64,000 nucleotides of DNA from Diplocloster modestus (lineage in GTDB: Bacteria > Bacillota > Clostridia > Lachnospirales > Lachnospiraceae). The DNA lies in contig NZ_JAHQCX010000011.1 in assembly GCF_019042245.1 (NCBI RefSeq), positions 62,001-126,000 on the forward strand. Reading direction: 5' to 3'. Below the pieces are notes generated by a model, which did not search any database, was not told the origin of the DNA, and saw only the letters and a program-made list of their open reading frames with translations. Below are positions 52,768 through 60,287 of this stretch, in pieces (within the stretch, counting starts at the first letter, position 1; each line of letters opens with the position of its first letter). Made by a program: the position numbers and the translations under genes.

Positions 52768-54078
52768 ATGATTTGGGCAAAAGAAGAAACACTTCCCAGA
52801 GCCGAGATAGAAGAGATCCAGCTGGCCAGGCTGCAGAGTACCGTGTCCTATATTTACGAACGGGTGCCTTCTTATCGCAAGAAAATGGAAGAGGCCGGCG
52901 TGAAGCCGGAGGATGTGAAAACATTAAAAGACCTTCAGAAGCTGCCGTTTACGAACAAGAGCGATTTCCGGGAAAATTATCCCACCGGAATGTTCGCGGT
53001 GCCGGGCAAACAGCTGCAGCGGGTACATGCATCCTCAGGAACCACCGGCAAGCCGACCATCGTCGGTTACACGAAGAACGATCTGCATATGTGGACAAAT
53101 AATGTATCCAGGATCGCCTGTCTGGGCGGCGCCACCGGTGATGACATCGCGCAGATCTGTTTTGGTTACGGGATGTTTACCGGGGCGCTTGGATTACATA
53201 TGGGTCTGGAAAATATAGGTGCCTGTGTGATGCCGACTTCTACAGGAAATACGAAGAAGCAGCTGATGTTCATGCAGGATATGGGCACGACCCTTCTTGT
53301 GGCGACTCCATCTTATGCGTTGAGAATTGGCGAAGTGGCAAAATTAAACGGGATCGATCCGATTGAGGATCTGAACTTAAAGATCGGCCTGTTTGGCGGA
53401 GAAGGTATGACAGAGGCCATGCGCGCCGAGATGAAGAAGATGTGGGGAGAAGATTTCCTGTGTACGCAGAACTATGGCATGAGTGAACTTTGCGGGCCGG
53501 GGGTTTCCGGAGAGTGTGAATATCTGTGCGGCATGCACATCAATGAAGACTGGTTTATTCCGGAAATCATTGATCCGAATACAGGCGAGGTCCTGCCTGC
53601 GGGAGAAAAGGGAGAACTGGTAATCACCTGCCTGGGCCGGGAAGCGCTGCCGCTGGTGCGCTATCGGACGAAAGACATCTCCAGGCTGTTCTATGAGCCG
53701 TGTAAATGCGGAAGGACCACCTGCCGGATGGAAAATCTGTCGGGACGTTCGGATGATATGCTGGTAATCAGAGGGGTCAATGTGTTCCCGGGTCAGATCG
53801 AGGAAGTGCTGTTAAAGATCGAGGAGATCGGGCCGCACTATGAGATCCTGGTGGAGAGAAAGAACCATCTGGATGTGATGACTATCTCTGTGGAGCTGGT
53901 AGATGACCGCCTGTTGGACAAATACTCCATGTTGAGCACGCTGGAGGCCAGAATCCGTCAGGGCCTGCGGGATATTCTGGGGCTGGATGCCACGATCCGG
54001 CTTATGGCTCCCCAGAGCCTGCAGCGGTTCGAAGGAAAAGCGAAGCGAGTTACAGATCTAAGAAAGGATGGACTATAA
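52768..54078 (+). CDS. paaK: Phenylacetate-CoA ligase-type aryl-CoA ligase (first copy)
   Basis: 436 residues of the ANL superfamily: SSGTTGKPTIVGYT (P-loop), FGYGMFTGALGLHMG, YGMSELCGPG, LVRYRTKDISRLF and RSDDMLVIRGVNVFPGQIE. It joins an arylacetate to CoA with ATP to AMP. The ATG at 52768 (GGGGGAAAT upstream) replaces an earlier in-frame ATG inside the repeat. Together with iorAB it can interconvert arylacetates and arylpyruvates via aryl-acyl-CoA. Substrate among phenyl-, hydroxyphenyl- and indoleacetate is unresolved. Confidence 0.92.
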   Translation: MIWAKEETLPRAEIEEIQLARLQSTVSYIYERVPSYRKKMEEAGVKPEDVKTLKDLQKLPFTNKSDFRENYPTGMFAVPGKQLQRVHASSGTTGKPTIVGYTKNDLHMWTNNVSRIACLGGATGDDIAQICFGYGMFTGALGLHMGLENIGACVMPTSTGNTKKQLMFMQDMGTTLLVATPSYALRIGEVAKLNGIDPIEDLNLKIGLFGGEGMTEAMRAEMKKMWGEDFLCTQNYGMSELCGPGVSGECEYLCGMHINEDWFIPEIIDPNTGEVLPAGEKGELVITCLGREALPLVRYRTKDISRLFYEPCKCGRTTCRMENLSGRSDDMLVIRGVNVFPGQIEEVLLKIEEIGPHYEILVERKNHLDVMTISVELVDDRLLDKYSMLSTLEARIRQGLRDILGLDATIRLMAPQSLQRFEGKAKRVTDLRKDGL

Positions 54079-54081
54079 GAT

Positions 54082-55824
54082 ATGGCAGAAACAAAAATTA
54101 TGCTGGGAAACGAGGCAATCGCCCGGGGAGCCTATGAGGCGGGAGTGAAGGTATCCTCCGCTTATCCTGGAACTCCCAGTACAGAAATCAGTGAATACAT
54201 AGCAAAATATAAAGGGGAAGTTTATTCTGAATGGGCGCCCAATGAGAAGGTGGCGACGGAAGTGGCCATAGGCGCTTCCATCAGCGGTGTGCGCTCCCTT
54301 GCCTGTATGAAGCACGTAGGGCTCAATGTGGCCAGTGATCCCCTCTATACGGCCTCCTACTGCGGTGTGAACGGCGGAATGGTTATGGTAGTGGCAGATG
54401 ATCCGGGACTCTACAGCTCCCAGAATGAACAGGATACCCGGATGGTAGCCAGAGCTGCGCAGGTGCCGGTACTGGAACCCTCCGACAGCCAGGAAGCCAA
54501 GGATTTTGTGAAATTCGCGTATGAGCTCAGTGAAAATTATGACACCCCGGTTATTGTAAGAGTCACCACCAGATTATCCCATTCCCAGGGACTGGTGGAG
54601 CTGTGCGACCGCCAGGTGCCCGAGGATAAAGGATACGAGAAGAATCCTGCCAAATATGTCATGGTGCCGGGCAACGCGAAATTCCGCCATCCGGTAGTGG
54701 AAGCCAGAAATAAAAAGCTGGCGGAAGACGGCTGTTCTTTCCCGGTCAATAGGGTGGAAATGGGTGATACCCGCATCGGCGTTATCACCAGTGGAATCGC
54801 TTATCAGTATGTAAAAGAAGTACTTCCGGAAGCTTCGATCTGTAAGCTTGGAATCGTCAATCCGCTTCCCCGAAAACTGCTGGAGGATTTTGCATCCAAA
54901 GTGGACACTTTGTATGTGGTGGAAGAGCTGGAACCGGTCATTGAAGAACAGATGCGTTCCTGGGGAATTCCGCTGATCGGAAAAGAGATCTTCACCGTGC
55001 AGGGTGAATACAGTGCCAACCTGCTGCGCAAAGCGATCTTAAAACAAGATCTCGGCTTAAAAAATCCCGCGCAGATCCCGGTACGGCCTCCGATCCTCTG
55101 TCCAGGATGCCCGCACCGCAGCGTCTATCATGTATTAAAGAAATTGAAAATCCACGGAGCCGGAGATATCGGCTGCTATACATTAGGTTCCGCACCGCCG
55201 CTGGGTGTGGTGGAGACCACGGTCTGCATGGGCGCCAGCATTTCCACGCTGCACGGTATGGAAAAAGCCAAGGGAAAAGAGTATGTAAAAGACTGGGTGG
55301 CCGTGATCGGCGATTCCACCTTCCTTCATACCGGTGTCAACTCTCTGATGAACATGGTCTATAACCAGGCCAGCGGTACGGTCATGATCCTGGACAATTC
55401 CACAACGGGAATGACTGGGCATCAGGATCACGCGGCGACCGGAAAAACACTGATGGGAGATCCCACCTACGCCATTGATATCCCGGGCCTCTGCCGTGCC
55501 ATCGGCGTACCAAATGTGGTAGTGGTCAATGCTTTTGATATCGACGAGCTTCAGAGAGTCATCAAAGAGGAAATCGCGAAAGATGAAATTTCCGTCATTA
55601 TCACGAAATCCCCCTGCGTTCTGTTGAGCAAGGAGAAAAAACCGTATTACGCGGTAGACGAAGAGAAATGCAAGAAATGCGGTATGTGTATGAAACCCGG
55701 ATGTCCTGCGATGACCAGAAGGGAAGACGGGATCATTAAAATTGACGACACCATGTGTACCGGCTGTGGTCTGTGTGAATCCCTGTGTAAATTCGGAGCA
55801 ATTGAGAAGGCAGGTGAAAGATAA
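54082..55824 (+). CDS. iorA: Indolepyruvate ferredoxin oxidoreductase, alpha subunit
   Basis: 580 residues. Pyrimidine-binding N-terminal domain (AYPGTPSTEISEYIA), TPP-binding region (GDIGCYTLG, GDSTFLHTGVNSLMNMVYNQ) and a C-terminal 2[4Fe-4S] ferredoxin part with CKKCGMCMKPGC and CTGCGLCESLC. It oxidatively decarboxylates arylpyruvates to aryl-acyl-CoA and reduces ferredoxin; the reverse carboxylation is also known for the family. The gene starts 3 nt after paaK. Confidence 0.95.
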   Translation: MAETKIMLGNEAIARGAYEAGVKVSSAYPGTPSTEISEYIAKYKGEVYSEWAPNEKVATEVAIGASISGVRSLACMKHVGLNVASDPLYTASYCGVNGGMVMVVADDPGLYSSQNEQDTRMVARAAQVPVLEPSDSQEAKDFVKFAYELSENYDTPVIVRVTTRLSHSQGLVELCDRQVPEDKGYEKNPAKYVMVPGNAKFRHPVVEARNKKLAEDGCSFPVNRVEMGDTRIGVITSGIAYQYVKEVLPEASICKLGIVNPLPRKLLEDFASKVDTLYVVEELEPVIEEQMRSWGIPLIGKEIFTVQGEYSANLLRKAILKQDLGLKNPAQIPVRPPILCPGCPHRSVYHVLKKLKIHGAGDIGCYTLGSAPPLGVVETTVCMGASISTLHGMEKAKGKEYVKDWVAVIGDSTFLHTGVNSLMNMVYNQASGTVMILDNSTTGMTGHQDHAATGKTLMGDPTYAIDIPGLCRAIGVPNVVVVNAFDIDELQRVIKEEIAKDEISVIITKSPCVLLSKEKKPYYAVDEEKCKKCGMCMKPGCPAMTRREDGIIKIDDTMCTGCGLCESLCKFGAIEKAGER

Positions 55825-56393
55825 TGGAGACAAGAAATATCATGATAGTAGGCGTCGGCGGTCAGGGGACCCTGCTGACCAGCAGAATCCTGGGAGGTCT
55901 GGCCATTGATGCCGGATATGATGTAAAATTATCCGAGGTACATGGAATGGCGCAGCGGGGCGGCAGTGTCGTCACCTTTGTCCGCTACGGTGATCAGGTG
56001 TCGGAACCCATCGTGGAAGAGGGCTGTGCGGATGTGCTGATCTCCTTTGAAAGGCTGGAAGCTATGCGGTATGCTCATTTCCTCAAAAAAGACGGTGTGC
56101 TGATCGTCAATGACCAGCGGATCGATCCGATGCCTGTTGTAATCGGAAACGCGCAATATCCGGAAAATATCCTGGAAAATCTGGAGAAAGAATATAAACT
56201 GTATTCGATCGACGCCATGGCGGAAGCCAGGAAACTGGGAAATACCAAGACTTTTAATCTGATCGTACTCGGGGTGGCGGCCCAGCATATGGATTTCAGC
56301 AAAGAGCAGTGGTGCCGGGTAATCGAAAAAACGGTTCCCCCGAAAACCGTCCAGGTCAATTTAAAAGCTTTTGAAATAGGTTACACAAAATAG
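55824..56393 (+). CDS. iorB: Indolepyruvate ferredoxin oxidoreductase, beta subunit
   Basis: 189 residues: IMIVGVGGQGTLLTSRILGG, EVHGMAQRGGSVVTFVRYG, and NTKTFNLIVLGVAA, the gamma-type domain of 2-oxoacid ferredoxin oxidoreductases. Its ATG shares one base with the iorA stop, so the subunits are made in a fixed ratio. Confidence 0.95.
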   Translation: METRNIMIVGVGGQGTLLTSRILGGLAIDAGYDVKLSEVHGMAQRGGSVVTFVRYGDQVSEPIVEEGCADVLISFERLEAMRYAHFLKKDGVLIVNDQRIDPMPVVIGNAQYPENILENLEKEYKLYSIDAMAEARKLGNTKTFNLIVLGVAAQHMDFSKEQWCRVIEKTVPPKTVQVNLKAFEIGYTK

Positions 56394-56404
56394 GAGGTTC
56401 GAAC

Positions 56405-56812
56405 ATGTTAAAACAGTTATCCGTTTTTGTAGAAAACCGTTCCGGGAGCCTGATGAATGTAACAAATGCACTTCTGGATGCGGATATCAATATCCGGGCA
56501 ATCTCCTCTTTTGACACGCCGGAATTCGGTATCCTGCGGTTGATCGTGGATCAGCCGGCGGAAGCCAAAGCAGCCCTGACGGCCAGGGGCTTCGTGGTAC
56601 GGGTAGGAGATGTGCTGGCGGTAGAGCTGGAGGATAAAAAAGGCAGTTTAAACGCCATGTTAAAGATCCTCGCCGATGGAAATATCAGTATAAACTATAT
56701 CTATTCTTTCGTGATCCGTGAAAACCAGGCGCCGGTGATGGTGTTCCACACCGACGATATCGAAGAAGCGACTCAGCTGCTGGAGAATCACGATTTGATT
56801 ATAGTGGATTAA
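56405..56812 (+). CDS. Tandem ACT-domain protein
   Basis: 135 residues forming two ACT domains: LSVFVENRSGSLMNVTNALL and LAVELEDKKGSLNAMLKILA. ACT domains bind amino acids. With no enzyme part it is likely a sensor or allosteric partner for the aryl-CoA/IOR pathway, perhaps reading aromatic amino acid levels. TAGGAGG precedes the start. Confidence 0.9.
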   Translation: MLKQLSVFVENRSGSLMNVTNALLDADINIRAISSFDTPEFGILRLIVDQPAEAKAALTARGFVVRVGDVLAVELEDKKGSLNAMLKILADGNISINYIYSFVIRENQAPVMVFHTDDIEEATQLLENHDLIIVD

Positions 56813-56845
56813 TGGAAAACTTAAGAAAAGAGAGGATACACTTCA

Positions 56846-58147
56846 ATGTCTAATTATTATCAGCCGGAAGTTGAATGCGCATCCCGGGACCAGATCAAAG
56901 CCTGGCAGGATGAGCGGCTTGTAAAGCAAGTAAAACATGTATACGACAACGTACCGTACTACCGCAATCTGATGGAGAAGAAAGGAGTGGTGCCGGAGGA
57001 TATCAGATCCGCAGAGGACCTGAATAAACTGCCTTTCCTTACCAAGGATGATTTGAGGGAGGCTTACCCTTACGGCCTGTTAGCCGTACCGTTGTCCGAC
57101 TGTGTGAGGATACAGTCTACCAGCGGAACCACAGGACGCCGGGTGGTGGCGTTTTACACCCAGCACGACCTGGATCTGTGGGATGACTGCTGTGCCCGCG
57201 CCATCGTCGCGGCCGGCGGGACTAAGGATGATGTTGTTCATGTGTGCTACGGCTATGGATTATTTACCGGAGGTCCCGGCTTAAACGGAGGTTCCCACAA
57301 GGTAGGTTCCCTGACCTTGCCCATGTCCTCCGGAAATACGGACCGCCAGATCCAGTTCATGTGTGATCTGGGCTCCACGATTCTGTGCTGTACGCCTTCC
57401 TACGCCGCTTATCTGGCGGAGAGTATCTATGAGAGGGGTCTGCAGGATCAGATCAAGTTAAAAGCAGGTATCTTCGGAGCGGAAGCCTGGAGCGAGGAGA
57501 TGCGCCAGGACATCCAGAATAAATTACATATCAAAGCCTATGACATCTATGGCCTGACCGAGATCTCAGGCCCGGGTGTATCCTTTGAGTGCAGCGCACA
57601 GGGCGGTATGCATGTCAATGAAGACCATTTCATCGCGGAGATCATCGATCCGGTGACGGGAGAAGTTCTGCCTGACGGCGAAAAGGGAGAGCTGGTATTC
57701 ACCAGCATCACCAAGCAGGCATTCCCGCTTCTTCGCTACCGCACCAGAGACATCTGTGTTCTGAACCGGGAGAAATGTTCCTGCGGCAGAACCCACGTGC
57801 GTATGTCCAAACCTATGGGCCGAAGCGACGATATGCTGATCGTCAAGGGCGTCAACGTATTCCCGTCCCAGATCGAGACCGTATTGCTGAACAAGGGATA
57901 TCCGGCCAACTATCAGATTATTGTTACCCGTGAAAACAACAGCGATAAGCTGGAAGTCCTGGTAGAGATGACCCCTGAGATGTTCTCCGACGAACTGTCC
58001 AAGATTACGGTAAGAGAGAAAGAATTAAACGGCGCGTTAAAGGCTATGCTGGGCATCTACGCGGTTGTAAAATTGGTCGCGCCAAAGAGTATCACCAGAA
58101 GTGAAGGAAAGGCTGTCCGCGTGATCGATAAGCGGAATCTATACTAA
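56846..58147 (+). CDS. paaK: Phenylacetate-CoA ligase-type aryl-CoA ligase (second copy)
   Basis: 433 residues, clear paralogue of the ligase at 52768: QSTSGTTGRRVVAFYT, YGYGLFTGGPGLNGG, YGLTEISGPG, LLRYRTRDIC and RSDDMLIVKGVNVFPSQIE. Divergence around the substrate region suggests a different arylacetate preference. It sits between the two ACT genes in the same operon. Confidence 0.92.
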   Translation: MSNYYQPEVECASRDQIKAWQDERLVKQVKHVYDNVPYYRNLMEKKGVVPEDIRSAEDLNKLPFLTKDDLREAYPYGLLAVPLSDCVRIQSTSGTTGRRVVAFYTQHDLDLWDDCCARAIVAAGGTKDDVVHVCYGYGLFTGGPGLNGGSHKVGSLTLPMSSGNTDRQIQFMCDLGSTILCCTPSYAAYLAESIYERGLQDQIKLKAGIFGAEAWSEEMRQDIQNKLHIKAYDIYGLTEISGPGVSFECSAQGGMHVNEDHFIAEIIDPVTGEVLPDGEKGELVFTSITKQAFPLLRYRTRDICVLNREKCSCGRTHVRMSKPMGRSDDMLIVKGVNVFPSQIETVLLNKGYPANYQIIVTRENNSDKLEVLVEMTPEMFSDELSKITVREKELNGALKAMLGIYAVVKLVAPKSITRSEGKAVRVIDKRNLY

Positions 58148-58167
58148 TCCATTAGGAGGAGAAACTT

Positions 58168-58608
58168 ATGACAGCAAAACAAATATCTGTATTTCTGGAA
58201 AATAAGCCCGGACAGCTGACGGAATTCGCCAAACTGCTGGAGCAGCACGGGATCAATATGCATGCGCTGTGCGTGGCGGACGCCAAGGATTTCGGAATCT
58301 TAAGAATCATCGTGGATGATTCCTACAAAACCGCCTGTGTCCTGAAAGAAGCGGATTACGTATTCTCCATCACACCGGTACTGGCGGTAGAGATGCCGGA
58401 TAAACCCGGCAGCCTGGCCAAAATCCTGGATCTGCTGGCAGAAAATGAGATCAATCTGGAATACACCTACGCCTTTACCTCCAGAAAAGAAGGTTATGCC
58501 TATATGATCCTCCGGGTAACCGACAATGAAAGAGCCATCGAAGTGCTGGGAGAGAACGGCGTGAAACTGATCTGCCAGCACGACATGGGAGGGATTTTCT
58601 GCCACTAG
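58168..58608 (+). CDS. Tandem ACT-domain protein, second copy
   Basis: 146 residues with two ACT domains: ISVFLENKPGQLTEFAKLLE and LAVEMPDKPGSLAKILDLLA, ending in GGIFCH. It resembles the first ACT protein, so ligase and ACT genes were probably duplicated as a pair. TTAGGAGGAG precedes the start; it is the last gene of the operon. Confidence 0.9.
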   Translation: MTAKQISVFLENKPGQLTEFAKLLEQHGINMHALCVADAKDFGILRIIVDDSYKTACVLKEADYVFSITPVLAVEMPDKPGSLAKILDLLAENEINLEYTYAFTSRKEGYAYMILRVTDNERAIEVLGENGVKLICQHDMGGIFCH

Positions 58609-58632
58609 TTTGGATTTTATTTGCTATGGTCC

Positions 58633-58825
58633 GGAGCGTTCTGCCGCAAAGGCAGGCTGGCCGGGAGGGGCAAAAAAGAAACGGCCCCCAAACCGCTTCG
58701 GCCGGACCTAAGAACGGGTAACTCCGAAGAGGACGAAACCCGTTCTAAGGTACGGCCTCAAGCGGTTTGGGGGCCGTACCTTTTTTGCCCCTCCCGGCCA
58801 GCCTGCCTTTGCGGCAGAACGCTCC
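58633..58825. repeat. Large inverted repeat after the ior operon
   Basis: Arms of about 87 bp (58633-58719 with 58738-58825) are near-perfect reverse complements, with short mismatched patches and an 18-nt loop. The outer end is GGAGCGTTCTGCCGC. The TACCTTTTTTGCC in the right arm gives a U run, so it could terminate the operon. Confidence 0.8.
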
Positions 58826-58986
58826 TGCTTTGGCGCTATTAACATAGGACCGCCGATAAATGATATAGTACAAGAGATTTGAATTTGGTGACTGGTATTC
58901 TACTGTTTTTAGTATTCTAATATTTAATTAAATTTTAGCAAAAAAAGCTGGGAATGAGCATGGAATTCTAGCTTGAATTAGTGAGA

Positions 58987-59042
58987 GGGAGGAGAGGGAA
59001 GCCGCACCTCCGCCCAAGGCCCCGCGGCTTCCCTCTCCTCCC
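58987..59042. repeat. 19-bp perfect inverted repeat before the MarR stop
   Basis: GGGAGGAGAGGGAAGCCGC (58987-59005) and its complement (59024-59042) around an 18-nt loop. It follows the 3' end of the minus-strand MarR gene. No U run follows. The stretch 58826-58986 shows no gene. Confidence 0.75.
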
Positions 59043-59063
59043 GATTCTTCTTCACCAGGAATT

Positions 59064-59513
59064 TTATTTCAGCAGCAGTTTTTCTTCTTCCGTAATGGAA
59101 TCTACCAGTTTCTTGGACAGATTAAAATATTCGTCTATTTCATTTGGTTCAAAATGGGAAAAGACCCGATTCATAAAGGATGTTATAATTTCGATATTTT
59201 CATTCAGGGCGGTACGGCCGTCTTCTGTGATGAGGACATATGTGATCCTGCGGTCCTGGCGGTCTGTCAGACGCTGGATGCAGCCCTTCATTTCTAATTT
59301 GCGTAGCGTACGGGAAATCGCGGGTCGTGTTACACCCAGCTGCTTTGCGATGTCGGAGACGGTAATGTATTGTCCCGGATGGGATTCGGAAGCCTTCCAT
59401 AGGATATCTAGTATAGTTAGTTCGCCGTGGGGCAGGATATTGAGAGAATCGGAAAGGTTTAATAACTTTAATTTTCGGATAATATTATATTGGCGGTTGA
59501 TTTTTTCCAGCAT
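59064..59513 (-). CDS. MarR-family transcriptional regulator
   Basis: 149 residues with the MarR winged helix: VSDIAKQLGVTRPAISRTLRK, GCIQRLTDRQDRRITYVLITEDG. AAAAGGAG precedes the start. It is divergent from a second MarR gene and the ABC exporter; it could control either. The ligand is unknown. Confidence 0.92.
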   Translation of the reverse strand: MLEKINRQYNIIRKLKLLNLSDSLNILPHGELTILDILWKASESHPGQYITVSDIAKQLGVTRPAISRTLRKLEMKGCIQRLTDRQDRRITYVLITEDGRTALNENIEIITSFMNRVFSHFEPNEIDEYFNLSKKLVDSITEEEKLLLK

Positions 59514-59729
59514 TGCCGGCTCCTTTTTCTTTTGTAAAAGTCAGAGGCTGCAGACAGATACGCCGCAGCCGGGGGTTTTTAAGTTTTCTGAACGGGAATC
59601 TTGTGAAATCTAACTATAAAGTATAATAATATAGATCAAATTTAGTGTCAATAAAGTTTGTGGAATCGATATCATATAAATTGACGAAAGACATTCCTTT
59701 TGCAAATAATTCTTTAACTATTTTAGATA

Positions 59730-59786
59730 TTGACAGTAGTTCCTATCGGAGTTAAAATTTTACAATGTAAATAGATTACAATGTTA
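59730..59786 (+). promoter_or_regulatory. Promoter and tandem operator-like sites of the MarR-ABC operon
   Basis: TTGACA (59730-59735), 17-nt spacer, TAAAAT (59753-59758). Two near-palindromic copies TTACAATGTAA (59760-59770) and TTACAATGTTA (59776-59786), 16 bp apart, cover the transcription start, as expected for MarR repression. The rest of 59514-59729 is AT-rich with no gene. Confidence 0.6.
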
Positions 59787-59819
59787 AATATTTATTAAGA
59801 TACGGAAAGGAATGAGGAA

Positions 59820-60287
59820 ATGGACCGAGGAGGGGTAACCGAAGAGCTGCTAAAAGCTGCAGGTAGAATGAGACGAGTGAGGCTCAGTGTGCTGTTTCCG
59901 GATATTTCTCAGGGAGAATTCCTGGCTTTGGAAGTCATATACCGCTATACGCTTATCCAGGATGGAAGGAAAATCTGCGTATCGGATCTGGCCAAAAATA
60001 TGAAGATCGCGTCCTCAGCAGTTTCCAGAATGCTGCATACACTGGAAGAGCGGGGGTTGATCAGCAGAGAGGTGGACCGAAAAGACAGGAGAAATACCTA
60101 TGTATACCTGACGGAGGCCGGACGGCAGAAGCATCAGGATGCAGTGGACACTATGGATGAATTTTTGAAAAGTGTAGTAAACCGTATGAAGGAGGAGGAT
60201 ATCCGCCAGCTGATTGTATTATGGAATGAGTTAGCGGATATTATTGATGATGAGTTAGACAGCAGGACGAAAGGAGAGAGACGATGA
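59820..60287 (+). CDS. MarR-family transcriptional regulator of the ABC exporter
   Basis: 155 residues: VSDLAKNMKIASSAVSRMLHTLEERGLISREVDRKDRR-type winged helix followed by a dimerisation helix. Its stop overlaps the ABC gene start in ATGA (60284-60287). This MarR-ABC-ABC layout is common for drug-responsive exporters. The upstream tandem sites suggest autorepression. Confidence 0.93.
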   Translation: MDRGGVTEELLKAAGRMRRVRLSVLFPDISQGEFLALEVIYRYTLIQDGRKICVSDLAKNMKIASSAVSRMLHTLEERGLISREVDRKDRRNTYVYLTEAGRQKHQDAVDTMDEFLKSVVNRMKEEDIRQLIVLWNELADIIDDELDSRTKGERR

